A stretch of 64,000 nt of DNA, from NCBI GenBank assembly GCA_047601145.1, contig JASGJW010000003.1:620001-684000 (forward strand), read 5' to 3'. Position numbers and translations under genes: made by a program. Below the pieces are notes generated by a model. The model did not search any database and had not been told where the DNA came from. It saw only the letters and a list, made by a program, of their open reading frames with translations. Source of the DNA: UBA7672 sp047601145 (GTDB lineage: Bacteria > Pseudomonadota > Alphaproteobacteria > Caulobacterales > Hyphomonadaceae). Positions 16,823-28,361 of this stretch are shown here, piece after piece (position 1 is the stretch's first letter; each line of letters begins with the position of its first letter).

Positions 16823-17064
16823 GCGGCATCCCCTTTGAAGGACACGATTTCCCAGCGCTTCAGCTTGGAGCGCGGCGGGCACTCCTGGATCTCAACGATC
16901 TGGCCGACTTGCGCTTTGTTGTTCTCGTCGTGCGCATGATAGCGCTTGGATTTCCGCACCGTCTTCTTGAAGAGCGGATGCAAGAAGGTCCGTTCGACTT
17001 TGACCACGGCAGTCTTGGTCATCTTGTTGGAGACAACCGTGCCGACCATAATTCGCTTTGGCAT
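16819..17064 (-). CDS. rpsQ: 30S ribosomal protein S17
   Basis: S17 is a primary 16S rRNA-binding protein with an OB fold. The 81-residue protein starts MPKRIMVGTVVSNKMTKT and has the VKVERTFLHPLFKKTVRKSKRY strand and the VEIQECPPRSKLKRW signature. It is coupled to rplN and lies 9 bases after rpmC. Confidence 0.97.
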   Translation of the reverse strand: MPKRIMVGTVVSNKMTKTAVVKVERTFLHPLFKKTVRKSKRYHAHDENNKAQVGQIVEIQECPPRSKLKRWEIVSFKGDAA

Positions 17065-17073
17065 CGTGCTCTC

Positions 17074-17298
17074 CTAGGCCGACTGCTTCTTCGACTTCTC
17101 GGACAGGACCGCCTCGATACGGGCGATCGAGCGGCGGATGTCGCCGACACGAGAAGTCTTCTCCAGTTGGCCCGTGGCCCGCTGGAAACGCAGGTTGAAT
17201 TGTTCCTTGCGCAGCGCCGCGAGTTCGTCGCGAAGCTGATCCGGAGTGGAGGAGCGATAGCCCTCCATGTCCTTGCGGATTTCGTACAGCTTGGTCAT
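17074..17298 (-). CDS. rpmC: 50S ribosomal protein L29
   Basis: This is a 74-residue helical hairpin protein at the tunnel exit, part of the docking platform for trigger factor and SRP. DQLRDELAALRKEQFNLRFQRATGQLE is the conserved L29 core and VGDIRRSIARIEAVL the second helix. It is 3 bases after rplP. Confidence 0.96.
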   Translation of the reverse strand: MTKLYEIRKDMEGYRSSTPDQLRDELAALRKEQFNLRFQRATGQLEKTSRVGDIRRSIARIEAVLSEKSKKQSA

Positions 17299-17301
17299 GC
17301 C

Positions 17302-17715
17302 CTACTCTCCGATCCGGGTGACGATCTTCGTCTTGACCGAGAGCTTCGCAGCGCCGAGGCGCAGCGCCTCGCGGGCCACGGCATCGGTCACGCCGTCGAT
17401 CTCGAACATGATCCGGCCCGGCTTGATGCGGGCGACCCAGTATTCCGGCGCGCCTTTACCCGAGCCCATGCGGACTTCGATCGGCTTTTTCGACACCGGC
17501 ACGTCCGGGAAGATGCGGATCCAGACCTTGCCGACGCGCTTCATCTCGCGGGTGAGAGCGCGGCGGGCAGCCTCGATCTCACGGGCGGTGACGCGGTTCG
17601 GCTCGAGAGCCTTGAGGCCGTGCGAACCATAGGTCAGCGAGAAGCCGGCTTTCGCCTGGCCGTGGATGCGGCCCTTGAAGGCCTTCCGGTATTTTGTGCG
17701 CTTGGGTTGAAGCAT
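17302..17715 (-). CDS. rplP: 50S ribosomal protein L16
   Basis: L16 contacts A-site tRNA and organizes the peptidyl-transferase region. The 137-residue protein starts MLQPKRTKYRKAFKGRIHGQA, with YGSHGLKALEPNRVTAREIEAARRA, then KPIEVRMGSGKG and the arginine-containing GKGAPEYWVARIKPGR loop. The length is that of E. coli. It is 12 bases after rpsC. Confidence 0.97.
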   Translation of the reverse strand: MLQPKRTKYRKAFKGRIHGQAKAGFSLTYGSHGLKALEPNRVTAREIEAARRALTREMKRVGKVWIRIFPDVPVSKKPIEVRMGSGKGAPEYWVARIKPGRIMFEIDGVTDAVAREALRLGAAKLSVKTKIVTRIGE

Positions 17716-17727
17716 TTTCTATCTCAC

Positions 17728-18443
<716 letters not shown>

Positions 18444-18444
<1 letters not shown>

Positions 18445-18842
18445 TATGCGGCCTCGGAGGTTTGCGCGACCGCGGACGTGTCGCGGAGCACGATGGTGAG
18501 CTGGGAGAACTGCTTCTCGACGCGAACGCCACGGCCGCGAGCGCGAGCGTGCATGCGCTTGAGGACGAGGTTCTTGCCGACGTGAGCCTCGGCGACGATC
18601 AGGCTGTCGATGTCGAGGTTGTGGTTGTTGTCAGCGTTCGCGACAGCGGATTTGAGCAGCTTGAGCACGTCGCCGGCGGCGCGTTTGCGCGAGAACTCGA
18701 GCTCGGCCATCGCCTTCTCGACCTTGAGACCGCGGATCGACTGGGCCAGCAGGTTCAGCTTCTGGCCGGAGATGCGGTACATCTTGAGAACGGCGCGGGA
18801 CTCGTTTGAGGCCTGCTTCGGAGGGGCTTTTGCCTTACCCAT
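18444..18842 (-). CDS. rplV: 50S ribosomal protein L22
   Basis: L22 has a long beta-hairpin reaching into the exit tunnel, where macrolide resistance mutations occur. The start at 18842 gives 132 residues with a 15-residue basic lead (GKAKAPPKQAS), followed by the conserved VLKMYRISGQKLNLLAQSIRGL. The hairpin HVGKNLVLKRMHARARGRG is clear. It begins 1 base after the rpsS stop. Confidence 0.96.
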
Positions 18843-18843
18843 G

Positions 18844-19149
18844 TTACTTGCCTCCAGCCGGTTTGCGAGCCGGGGCCGCCGCGACCTTCTTGTCGCCGCT
18901 GTGGCCGTGGAACGTGCGGGTCGGCGCGAACTCGCCGAACTTGTGACCAACCATCTCTTCCGAAACGTTGACCGGCACGAACGTCTTGCCGTTGTGAACC
19001 TGGAAGGTCAGGCCAATGAAATCGGGCAGGATCGTCGAGCGGCGCGACCAGGTCTTGATCGGCGTCGGACGAGCGGCGCCACGCGAGGCTTCTGCTTTCT
19101 TCAGCAGGTAGCCATCGACGAAGGGGCCTTTCCAGACGGAACGGGACAT
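18844..19149 (-). CDS. rpsS: 30S ribosomal protein S19
   Basis: S19 is in the 30S head beside S13. The 101-residue protein reads MSRSVWKGPFVDGYLLKKAE, then IKTWSRRSTILPDFIGLTFQVHNG-type core and FVPVNVSEEMVGHKFGEFAPTRTFHGH, followed by a short basic tail beyond E. coli length. It lies 14 bases after rplB. Confidence 0.97.
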   Translation of the reverse strand: MSRSVWKGPFVDGYLLKKAEASRGAARPTPIKTWSRRSTILPDFIGLTFQVHNGKTFVPVNVSEEMVGHKFGEFAPTRTFHGHSGDKKVAAAPARKPAGGK

Positions 19150-19163
19150 CTTGCTTCTCTCCG

Positions 19164-19991
19164 TTACGCTTTATGCCGACGACGAACGATAAGACGATCG
19201 GTCGACTTGTTCTTGCGGGTCTTCGGACCGCGGGTCTTCTTGCCCCACGGCGTGACGGGGTGACGGCCACCGGACGTCTTGCCTTCACCACCACCGTGCG
19301 GGTGGTCGACCGGGTTCATCGCGACGCCGCGAACGTGCGGGCGCCAGCCCTTGTGAACGTTGCGGCCGGCCTTGCCGATCACGACGTTCATGTTGTCCGG
19401 GTTCGAGACAGCGCCGATCGAAGCCATGCAGCTTTCCGGGATCAGGCGGACTTCGCCGGAAGACAGCTTCACCTGCGCGTAGCCATCGCCACGGCCGACG
19501 AGCTGGGCGTACGAGCCAGCCGAACGAGCAATCTGCGCGCCCTTGAGCGGCTTCATCTCGATGTTGTGGATGATCGTGCCGACCGGGATCGACTTGAGCG
19601 GCAGGGCGTTGCCCGGCTTGATGTCAACGTTCTCGCCGGCGACGACCACGTCACCAACGTCAACGCGCTGCGGCGCGATGATGTAGGCCTGCTCGCCATC
19701 CGTGTATTTGATGAGCGCGATGAACGCCGTGCGGTTCGGGTCGTATTCGAGACGCTCGATCGTCGCGGGCATGTCCCACTTGCGGCGCTTGAAGTCGATG
19801 ATGCGGTAAGCCTTCTTGGCGCCGCCCCCGCGCCAGCGCGCAGTGCGACGGCCGAGGTTGTTGCGGCCGCCCGTCGAGTTCTTGCCTTCGGTCAGCGCCT
19901 TGACGGGGCCGCCCTTGTGCAGGCCCGAGCGGTCGACGAGCACGAGCTGTCGGCGGCCAGGCGAAGTGGGGTTGAATGTCTTGAGAGCCAT
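19164..19991 (-). CDS. rplB: 50S ribosomal protein L2
   Basis: L2 is needed for subunit joining and peptidyl transferase activity. The 275-residue protein contains KTFNPTSPGRRQLVLVDRS, GRNNLGRRTARWRGGGAKK, and the catalytically important C-terminal region WRPHVRGVAMNPVDHPHGGGEGK, whose last His corresponds to E. coli His229. It follows rplW by 12 bases. Confidence 0.98.
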   Translation of the reverse strand: MALKTFNPTSPGRRQLVLVDRSGLHKGGPVKALTEGKNSTGGRNNLGRRTARWRGGGAKKAYRIIDFKRRKWDMPATIERLEYDPNRTAFIALIKYTDGEQAYIIAPQRVDVGDVVVAGENVDIKPGNALPLKSIPVGTIIHNIEMKPLKGAQIARSAGSYAQLVGRGDGYAQVKLSSGEVRLIPESCMASIGAVSNPDNMNVVIGKAGRNVHKGWRPHVRGVAMNPVDHPHGGGEGKTSGGRHPVTPWGKKTRGPKTRKNKSTDRLIVRRRHKA

Positions 19992-20003
19992 GACGCCTTA
20001 TCC

Positions 20004-20303
20004 TCAGAGACCGGTCGTCACGTCGATGGACTGGCCGTCCTTCAACGTCACGATCGCTTTCTTGACGTCCGAGCGCTTGCCCGGGACGCCGCGGAAGAAC
20101 TTGGTTTTGCCTTTGACGACGATCGTGTTCACGCCAACGACGTTGACGTTGAACAGCGCCTCAACCGCTTCCTTGATCTGCGGCTTGGTCGCATCGAGAG
20201 GCACGCGGAAGACGACCTTGTTCTGCTCGGAGAGCATGGTCGACTTCTCGGTGATGATCGGCGCCGTCAGGCGCGTGTAGTGGAGGGCTTTGGGAGCGGC
20301 CAT
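20004..20303 (-). CDS. rplW: 50S ribosomal protein L23
   Basis: L23 is the main docking point of trigger factor and SRP at the tunnel exit. The 99-residue protein shows LHYTRLTAPIITEKSTMLSEQNKVVF-type N terminus, the basic loop VKGKTKFFRGVPGKRSDVKKAIV and a final beta strand. It sits 4 bases after rplD. Confidence 0.97.
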   Translation of the reverse strand: MAAPKALHYTRLTAPIITEKSTMLSEQNKVVFRVPLDATKPQIKEAVEALFNVNVVGVNTIVVKGKTKFFRGVPGKRSDVKKAIVTLKDGQSIDVTTGL

Positions 20304-20307
20304 CGGA

Positions 20308-20940
20308 TTACGCCTTCTCGGCTTCGGCGAAGCGCGCGTTCACGCCTTCGACCGCTTCACGCGACAGCACCAGCGTCTTGCGGCGCAGAACGTCGTAGAC
20401 GTTGAGGCCGGCGAGCGGGAGCACGTCGATATTGGGGATGTTGGCTGCGGCTTTCGCGAACTTGGCGTCAACTTCCGCGCCGCCGATGAAGAGGGCGTTC
20501 GAGATGTTGAGAGCCTTGAGCTGGGCGACCAGGTCCTTGGTCTTCTCGCCGGCGAGCGTGTCGACGACGATCAGCGATTCATCTTTCACTTTCGACGAGA
20601 GAGCGTGCTTCAGAGCCAGGGCGCGGACCTTTTTCGGCAGCGCATGGGCGTGGCTGTGCGGGTGCGGACCGTGGGCGACGCCACCGCCAACGAAGATCGG
20701 AGCGTTGCGCGAACCGTGACGCGCGCCGCCCGTGCCCTTCTGGCGATAGAGCTTCTTGGTCGTGACCGAGACATCGTCGCGGTTCTGCGTCGAGTGAGTG
20801 CCGGCCTGGCGCTTGGAGAGCTGGTAGCGAACCATGCGCTGCAGGATGTCCGAGCGGATCTCGGTGATGCCGAACACGGCTTCGGAGACTTCGATGTCAC
20901 CGGCCTTCTTGGCGTCAAGCTTTACGACTGGGAGTTTCAT
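20308..20940 (-). CDS. rplD: 50S ribosomal protein L4
   Basis: L4 sends a loop into the exit tunnel and in E. coli represses its own S10 operon. The 210-residue protein contains the loop RQKGTGGARHGSRNAPIFVGGGVAHGPHP, broken here for length, and VDTLAGEKTKDLVAQLKAL in the Rossmann-like body. It is 5 bases after rplC. Whether autogenous control by L4 works on the structured leader upstream of rpsJ is unknown. Confidence 0.97.
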   Translation of the reverse strand: MKLPVVKLDAKKAGDIEVSEAVFGITEIRSDILQRMVRYQLSKRQAGTHSTQNRDDVSVTTKKLYRQKGTGGARHGSRNAPIFVGGGVAHGPHPHSHAHALPKKVRALALKHALSSKVKDESLIVVDTLAGEKTKDLVAQLKALNISNALFIGGAEVDAKFAKAAANIPNIDVLPLAGLNVYDVLRRKTLVLSREAVEGVNARFAEAEKA

Positions 20941-20945
20941 GAGGC

Positions 20946-21682
20946 TCAGCCTTCCTTCTTGACGAGGCCGGCGGGCTTCGGAGCGCCCTTGTTGTCTTTC
21001 GACTTCACAGCATCGCGCACTTCGACCCAGCCGTTTTCCGGACCGGGGATAGCGCCTTTCACGAGGATCAGGCCGCGGGCTGCATCCGTGCGAACGACTT
21101 CCAGGTTCTGGGTCGTGACACGCTCCATGCCGAGGTGGCCGGCCATTTTCTTGCCTTTGAACACGCGGCCCGGGTCTTGGCGCTGACCAGTCGAACCGTG
21201 CGAGCGGTGCGAGACCGACACGCCGTGCGATGCTTCAAGACCGCCGAAGTTCCAGCGCTTCATGGCGCCGGCGAAACCCTTGCCCTTGGTGATGCCGACG
21301 ACGTCGATCTTCTGGCCGGCTACAAAGTGATCGGCGCTGATTTCGGCGCCGACTTCGAGCAGCATGTCAGCGGGAACACGGAATTCACGAACGACAGCTT
21401 TCGGCTCGACCGAGGCTTTGGCGAACTGGCCGCGGAGGGCCTTGTTCACGTTCTTGGCCTTGCGGGCGCCGGCGCCGAGCACGACGGCGGTGTAGCCATC
21501 ATTCGCCTGACGCGTGCCGACTTTCTCACCCTTCTTGGTGACGTCGACTTCGCGAGCTTCGTCTTTCTTGACGCCGACGACCTGGCAGCCTTCGAGCGAC
21601 AGCACGGTGACCGGGATGTGGGCGCCATCAGCGCCGAACACGCGGGTCATTCCGATTTTCTTGGCGACGACTCCGGTACGCA

Positions 21683-21683
<1 letters not shown>
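20946..21683 (-). CDS. rplC: 50S ribosomal protein L3
   Basis: L3 is an assembly initiator reaching the peptidyl transferase centre. The 245-residue protein starts MRTGVVAKKIGMTRVF. It has DVVGITKGKGFAGAMKRWNFGG and SHGVSVSHRSHGSTGQRQDPGRVF, which includes the Gln methylated by PrmB in E. coli, then GKKMAGHLGMERVTTQNLEVV. The C-terminal tail is longer than in E. coli and Lys/Pro-rich. Start and rpsJ stop share one base (TAATG). Confidence 0.97.
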
Positions 21684-22000
<317 letters not shown>

Positions 22001-22024
22001 CGGGACCACCGAAACAGCGTGAAA

Positions 22025-22058
22025 GCGGCCTGACCGGGATGAATCCCCGGAGGGCCGC
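22025..22058 (-). promoter_or_regulatory. Nested hairpin in the rpsJ leader
   Basis: About 25 bases before the rpsJ start, an outer stem of six GC-rich pairs (22025-22030 with 22053-22058) encloses an inner CCGGG/CCCGG stem. It would fold in the mRNA of the S10 operon, within a leader of about 140 bases. Ribosomal operon leaders often carry such structures for autogenous control. No further signal is seen in the leader. Confidence 0.45.
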
Positions 22059-22148
22059 CGCACTCGTTGAGTTTTTCCTTTTGTTTCAGAGCCTTGCGTT
22101 TATCTCGAACGAGCCGGGATACGGCCAAGGCGCTTGAAACGAGCCGGG

Positions 22149-22177
22149 GTATTAGTCCCCCGCCCTTGCCCCGTCAA
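22149..22177 (-). promoter_or_regulatory. Sigma-70-type promoter of the S10-spc-alpha superoperon
   Basis: On the minus strand TTGACG (22172-22177), a 17-base spacer and TAATAC (22149-22154) give a strong consensus match, with transcription expected to start near 22142. It sits between the rpsJ leader and the small DUF1330-like gene, so the superoperon does not depend on readthrough from tuf. Confidence 0.75.
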
Positions 22178-22245
22178 GCGCCCGTTTGGGGCGAGCTGCC
22201 GCAGGGGTGCATTTTCTAGATAGCGGCCTGAAAACAGGCCCGATT

Positions 22246-22551
22246 TCAGGGCCGGTACGGACCCGCCTCCCGCCCTTCGAGAACCGTTGTCCGGGCGATA
22301 ATCGCAGCTCTCCGGGTCCTGAGTGACTGGGTTTCGGGGTCCGCAGCGTAGGAATCGGCCGCCGCGGGGTCGGGAAAGCTGACAAGGTGCACTTCGAAAG
22401 GCCTATCTCCCTCGCCCCCCACCCGAACGGCAGAATCGATCCGTCCGCCATGCCTCACCATGATCCGGACCGCGTCGCGCTCGAAGGCTTCGAACGCCGC
22501 CTCCTGTCCGGGCTGGATCCAGAGGCTGACGATGCGAATGTAACGGGTCAT
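22246..22551 (-). CDS. Small dimeric alpha/beta-barrel protein, DUF1330/monooxygenase-like
   Basis: This 101-residue protein fits a ferredoxin-like alpha+beta fold: YIRIVSLWIQPGQEAAFEAFERDAVRIM (strand-helix), RPFEVHLVSFPDPAAADSYAADPET (strand-helix) and a last strand. The pattern is that of DUF1330 or ABM-type small proteins, but no catalytic residue can be named. A good Shine-Dalgarno (AAGGAGAGG) precedes the ATG, and the DUF2945-like gene ends 11 bases upstream, so the pair is one unit lying between the str and S10 operons. Confidence 0.6.
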   Translation of the reverse strand: MTRYIRIVSLWIQPGQEAAFEAFERDAVRIMVRHGGRIDSAVRVGGEGDRPFEVHLVSFPDPAAADSYAADPETQSLRTRRAAIIARTTVLEGREAGPYRP

Positions 22552-22562
22552 GCGCCTCTCCT

Positions 22563-22790
22563 TCAGATCCTGAACAGTTCGCTGTGCTTCTTCAACACCT
22601 CAGCGCCGTTGTCCTGCACGATCAGGTAGGCCGGGTTGTCAACCTCGCCATTCCGCACGACCCGCGTCTTCTTGATGACGCGCTCCACCCTGCCCGCATG
22701 GACCTCGCGCACCGCGCCTTCGGCCCAGTGCGCGCCCCATTTCCATTTGACGCGGTCACCGGGCGCGAAAGGCTCGAGAGAGCGGTTCAT
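22563..22790 (-). CDS. DUF2945-type (TUDOR-like) small protein
   Basis: A 75-residue basic protein from the ATG at 22790, chosen because GAGG lies at proper distance and homology starts here. PGDRVKWKWGAHWAEGAVREV and a closing NPAYLIVQDNGAEVLKKHSELF match the layout of DUF2945, the so-called hypervirulence-associated TUDOR domain, a small SH3-like barrel of unknown molecular role. It lies downstream of the tuf terminator and upstream of the DUF1330-like gene. Confidence 0.7.
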   Translation of the reverse strand: MNRSLEPFAPGDRVKWKWGAHWAEGAVREVHAGRVERVIKKTRVVRNGEVDNPAYLIVQDNGAEVLKKHSELFRI

Positions 22791-22851
22791 TGATCCTCGC
22801 ACCTGTCGCGATGGCGGCATGCAAACATGATCGGCGCCCTAGGCAAAGCGA

Positions 22852-22879
22852 AAGGGCGCCAGGTTTCCCTGACGCCCTT
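22852..22879 (-). terminator. Terminator hairpin after tuf
   Basis: As minus-strand RNA it forms a 12-pair stem AAGGGCG-U-CAGG / CCUG-G-CGCCCUU, with one U-G wobble, and a GAAA tetraloop, followed by UUCGCUUUGCC. It lies about 30 bases after tuf and ends the str operon. On the plus strand the wobble would be an unpaired C/A, supporting the minus-strand reading. Confidence 0.7.
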
Positions 22880-22908
22880 CCAAGTGTTCAGTCAAAGAAG
22901 ATCGAGGA

Positions 22909-24099
22909 CTACTCGATGATCTTCGCCACGACGCCCGAACCGACCGTGCGGCCGCCTTCGCGGATGGCGAAGCGCTGCTTCTCTTCGAGAGCGATCGGAG
23001 CGATCAGCGAGACGACGAGTTTCACGTTGTCGCCAGGCATGACCATCTCGGTGCCGGCCGGGAGTTCCACGATGCCCGTCACGTCGGTCGTGCGGAAGTA
23101 GAACTGCGGACGGTAGTTGGCGAAGAACGGCGTGTGACGGCCGCCTTCATCCTTGTTGAGGACGTACACCTCGGCTTCGAACTTCTTGTGCGGCTTGACC
23201 GAGCCGGGCTTGCACAGCACTTGGCCGCGCTCGACTTGCTCGCGGTCGATGCCGCGCACGAGGATGCCGACGTTGTCGCCAGCCTGGCCCTGATCGAGCA
23301 GCTTGCGGAACATCTCGACGCCCGTGCAGGTCGTTTTCTGCGTGTCGCGGATGCCGACGATTTCGATCTCGTCGCCCACCTTCACGATACCACGGTCAAC
23401 CTTGCCGGTGACGACGGTGCCGCGGCCGGAGATCGAGAACACGTCTTCGATCGCCATCAGGAACGGCTGGTCGAGCGGACGCTCCGGGGTCGGGATGTAG
23501 GCGTCGACCGCGGTCATCAGCTTGAGGATGGCTTCTTCGCCGATCGCGGGATCGCGACCTTCAACAGCGGCCAGGGCCGAGCCAGGGATGATCGGAATGT
23601 CATCGCCCGGGAATTCGTAGGACGACAGCAGTTCGCGAACTTCGAGTTCGACGAGGTCGAGCAGTTCCTTGTCGTCGACCATGTCGACCTTGTTCAGGAA
23701 CACGACCAGCGCCGGAACGCCGACCTGACGGGCGAGAAGGATGTGCTCGCGGGTCTGCGGCATCGGGCCGTCGGCAGCCGACACGACGAGGATGCCGCCG
23801 TCCATCTGCGCAGCGCCCGTGATCATGTTCTTCACGTAGTCGGCGTGCCCGGGGCAGTCGACGTGCGCGTAGTGGCGGTTCGTCGTCTCGTATTCGACGT
23901 GCGCCGTGTTGATCGTGATGCCGCGGGCCTTTTCTTCCGGCGCCGCGTCGATCTCATCATACTTCTTGGCGGTCGCGCCGCCGGTTTTGGCGAGGACGAT
24001 CGTGATCGCCGCCGTCAGCGTCGTCTTGCCGTGGTCGACGTGGCCGATCGTGCCAACGTTGACGTGCGGCTTGTTACGCGCGAATTTTTCCTTACCCAT
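22909..24099 (-). CDS. tuf: Elongation factor Tu
   Basis: EF-Tu delivers aminoacyl-tRNA to the ribosome. The 396-residue protein has the G1 motif GHVDHGKTT, switch I with GITINTAHVEYE, the G3 motif DCPGHADYVKNM, NKVDMVDD (G4) and domain II/III signatures (FSISGRGTVVTGKVDRG, PFFANYRPQFYFRTTDVTG). It is the last gene of the str operon, 54 bases after fusA. Many proteobacteria have a second tuf; only one lies here. Confidence 0.98.
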   Translation of the reverse strand: MGKEKFARNKPHVNVGTIGHVDHGKTTLTAAITIVLAKTGGATAKKYDEIDAAPEEKARGITINTAHVEYETTNRHYAHVDCPGHADYVKNMITGAAQMDGGILVVSAADGPMPQTREHILLARQVGVPALVVFLNKVDMVDDKELLDLVELEVRELLSSYEFPGDDIPIIPGSALAAVEGRDPAIGEEAILKLMTAVDAYIPTPERPLDQPFLMAIEDVFSISGRGTVVTGKVDRGIVKVGDEIEIVGIRDTQKTTCTGVEMFRKLLDQGQAGDNVGILVRGIDREQVERGQVLCKPGSVKPHKKFEAEVYVLNKDEGGRHTPFFANYRPQFYFRTTDVTGIVELPAGTEMVMPGDNVKLVVSLIAPIALEEKQRFAIREGGRTVGSGVVAKIIE

Positions 24100-24153
24100 C
24101 TTCTCCTACTCCGTAGCTTCGTTCAGCGGGGGTTGGCCGCCAGTTGGGCTTCA

Positions 24154-26233
<2,080 letters not shown>

Positions 26234-26272
26234 GGGGAGCCCTCTAAGTTCGTATTGCGGCGGACCGCTGGA

Positions 26273-26743
26273 TTACCAGCGGTAGTGCGAGAAGGCGCGG
26301 TTGGCTTCCGCCATCCGGTGCGTGTCTTCACGCTTCTTCACCGCGGTTCCACGGCCGTGGGCCGCGTCGAGCATCTCAGCGGCGAGACGCTCCTGCATCG
26401 TGTTTTCCGAACGGGCGCGCGCGGCGATGATCAGCCAGCGGATCGCGAGCGCCTGACGGCGCTCGGGACGAACCTCGACCGGAACCTGGTAGGTGGCGCC
26501 GCCGACGCGGCGCGAACGGACTTCAACCGACGGCGCGACGTTGCCGAGGGCTTCGTGGAACAGCTCGGTCGCCGGGCGCTTCGATTTTGCCGCCACTGTC
26601 TCCAGCGCGCCGTACACGATCTGCTCGGCTGCGGATTTTTTCCCTTGGTACATGACCTGGTTCATGAACCGGGTGATGACCTGATCGCCATACTGGGCGT
26701 CGGGAAGGACTTGGCGTTTTTCTGCGCGGTGGCGGCGGGACAT
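26273..26743 (-). CDS. rpsG: 30S ribosomal protein S7
   Basis: S7 nucleates folding of the 30S head and in E. coli represses the str operon. The 156-residue protein starts MSRRHRAEKRQVLPDAQYGDQVITRF and has the conserved GGATYQVPVEVRPERR loop, which lies near the E-site tRNA. It begins 17 bases after rpsL. Confidence 0.97.
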   Translation of the reverse strand: MSRRHRAEKRQVLPDAQYGDQVITRFMNQVMYQGKKSAAEQIVYGALETVAAKSKRPATELFHEALGNVAPSVEVRSRRVGGATYQVPVEVRPERRQALAIRWLIIAARARSENTMQERLAAEMLDAAHGRGTAVKKREDTHRMAEANRAFSHYRW

Positions 26744-26760
26744 GTCTTGCTCTGCTCAGC

Positions 26761-27132
26761 TTATTTCGGACGTTTGACGCCGTAGTGCGAACGGCGCTTC
26801 TTGCGGTCTTTGACACCTTGCGTGTCGAGCACACCGCGGAGGATGTGGTAGCGAACGCCCGGAAGGTCTTTCACGCGGCCGCCGCGGATGAGCACGACCG
26901 AGTGCTCCTGCAGGTTGTGGCCTTCGCCCGGGATGTAGCAGACAGCTTCGTGCTGCGTGGTCATGCGCACCTTGGCGACTTTCCGGAGAGCCGAGTTCGG
27001 CTTCTTCGGCGTCGTCGTGTAGACGCGCGTGCAGACGCCGCGGCGCTGCGGGCACCCTTTGAGCGCCGGGACCTTGTTACGGGCCGGCTTGTCGTGCCGC
27101 GGCTTGCGGATCAGCTGCTGAATCGTAGGCAT
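26761..27132 (-). CDS. rpsL: 30S ribosomal protein S12
   Basis: S12 is at the decoding centre. The 123-residue protein starts MPTIQQLIRKPR, with TTPKKPNSALRKVAKVRMT carrying the Lys equivalent to E. coli Lys43, and GGRVKDLPGVRYHILRGVLD carrying Lys88 and Asp89. Both lysines at positions altered in streptomycin-resistant mutants are wild type, so no target-based resistance is indicated. It is the first gene of the str operon, after a leader of roughly 190 bases. Confidence 0.97.
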   Translation of the reverse strand: MPTIQQLIRKPRHDKPARNKVPALKGCPQRRGVCTRVYTTTPKKPNSALRKVAKVRMTTQHEAVCYIPGEGHNLQEHSVVLIRGGRVKDLPGVRYHILRGVLDTQGVKDRKKRRSHYGVKRPK

Positions 27133-27326
27133 CTACCCTCGCTCGTCACACCAGATCGCCGGGCTCTCATGGCCAAATCGGCGTGTCTTGCTGCAAAAAC
27201 TTTTGCCGCGACAACCCATTGGGCTGCCCCGGCCGGAATTCTTTCGGAGGCTTTCGCTCTCTTAGGACACATCCCCTAACCGCGTTTGGAATAGCTTCCA
27301 CGGCCGGTCCGGAAATGTGAGCCGGG

Positions 27327-27355
27327 GCTATACTGGCCCGCCCCAGCGGGGTCAA
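27327..27355 (-). promoter_or_regulatory. Sigma-70-type promoter of the str operon
   Basis: Minus-strand TTGACC (27350-27355) and TATAGC (27327-27332) are 17 bases apart. The predicted start is near 27320, leaving a 190-base untranslated leader before rpsL in which I see only weak, GC-rich pairing. The whole 285-base interval between rpsL and the hydrolase gene holds no coding sequence. Confidence 0.7.
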
Positions 27356-27417
27356 GTGCGACCGGGGCCGGAATCTGCGGCTTTCCAGCCCGCTTCCGGC
27401 GCCCCTGTTCCAGAGCC

Positions 27418-28277
27418 TTATCGGGCCCCGATGAACCGCCGGACAGCCCCGTCAAACAGGGCCGGCTGGTCCACCGTAATAAGGTGACCGCAGGCCCCAA
27501 AAACAAGGGTTTCCGCCCGTCCCGGCGGCAGGCTTTCAGCTGCCTCGACCGCCCATCTGGCTGGGGTCACCGGATCAAGCTCCCCGGCCATGACCAGCAC
27601 CGAACATTGGACCCGGAGAGCCTTCCCCGGAAGTCGAACCGGAACCCCTCCCCGTCTGGAGCGAAGAATCGGGTTGTCGCGGCCTGATTCATGGCCGTCC
27701 GCCCCGCCCCGGCGTGAAGCCCGGAAAGATCCCTTTTGGCCGAATAAAGCGGCATGCAATGCCGGAAGAAAGCGGCGTAATCCTCCGGACCGGGCTGGCC
27801 ATAGATGGTCCGGGCGGCTTTTCCCGCCTCCGGCCCGCCCAACGCTTCATACCCAGCGACCAGCTCGTCCTGAACCATCCGGGAACAGGCGTTCACCAAA
27901 ATCGCCCCACCCGCTCGATCCGGATGCCGGGCCAGGAAGGACTGGACCATCAGAGTTCCGCCCGACGACCCGATGACAATCGGCGCCTCCAGACCCAGCG
28001 CATCACAGAACCCGGCGATATCGTCGCCCCGTTGGTCCAGCGTCCAGCGGTCCTCCGGTCCATGTTCGCTCCGCCCTCCCCCGCGCGGGTCGAGAAAGAT
28101 GACCTGCGCCACGTCCGCGAACCGATCGAAATACGGACGCAGGGTCTGGTGATCGCCTCCCGGCCCACCGGGGATGCAGACGAGCGCCGGCTTCCGTTGA
28201 AGCCCGCTGCCCACGATTTCCAGTTGCGGATTGAGCACGTCGAAGAATAGACGCACGCCGTTGACGGACACATGCAT
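27418..28277 (-). pseudogene. Alpha/beta hydrolase (S33 proline iminopeptidase-like), frameshifted
   Basis: The span fits a 286-residue hydrolase if one missing base is restored. The first frame contains the oxyanion motif PGGPGGDHQT, FLDPRGGGRSE and the nucleophile elbow GSSGGT, then loses homology after FRFDFRG near 27625 and stops at 27567. The second frame resumes with GKALRVQCSVLVMAGELDPVTP (acid) and FGACGHLITVDQP (histidine). A GGGG run (27625-27628), one G short, explains it. GGGAGG precedes the ATG at good distance. It sits alone between rpoC and rpsL. If the shift is a sequence error, the gene is intact; if real, the triad is split and the enzyme is dead. Confidence 0.75.
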
Positions 28278-28361
28278 GCACGCCTCCCAGTCGGTTGATT
28301 GAAGCTAGCGCGCCATTACGGCCGGCGCATCGCGGTCGTCTGAAACGCGACACCAAACGCA

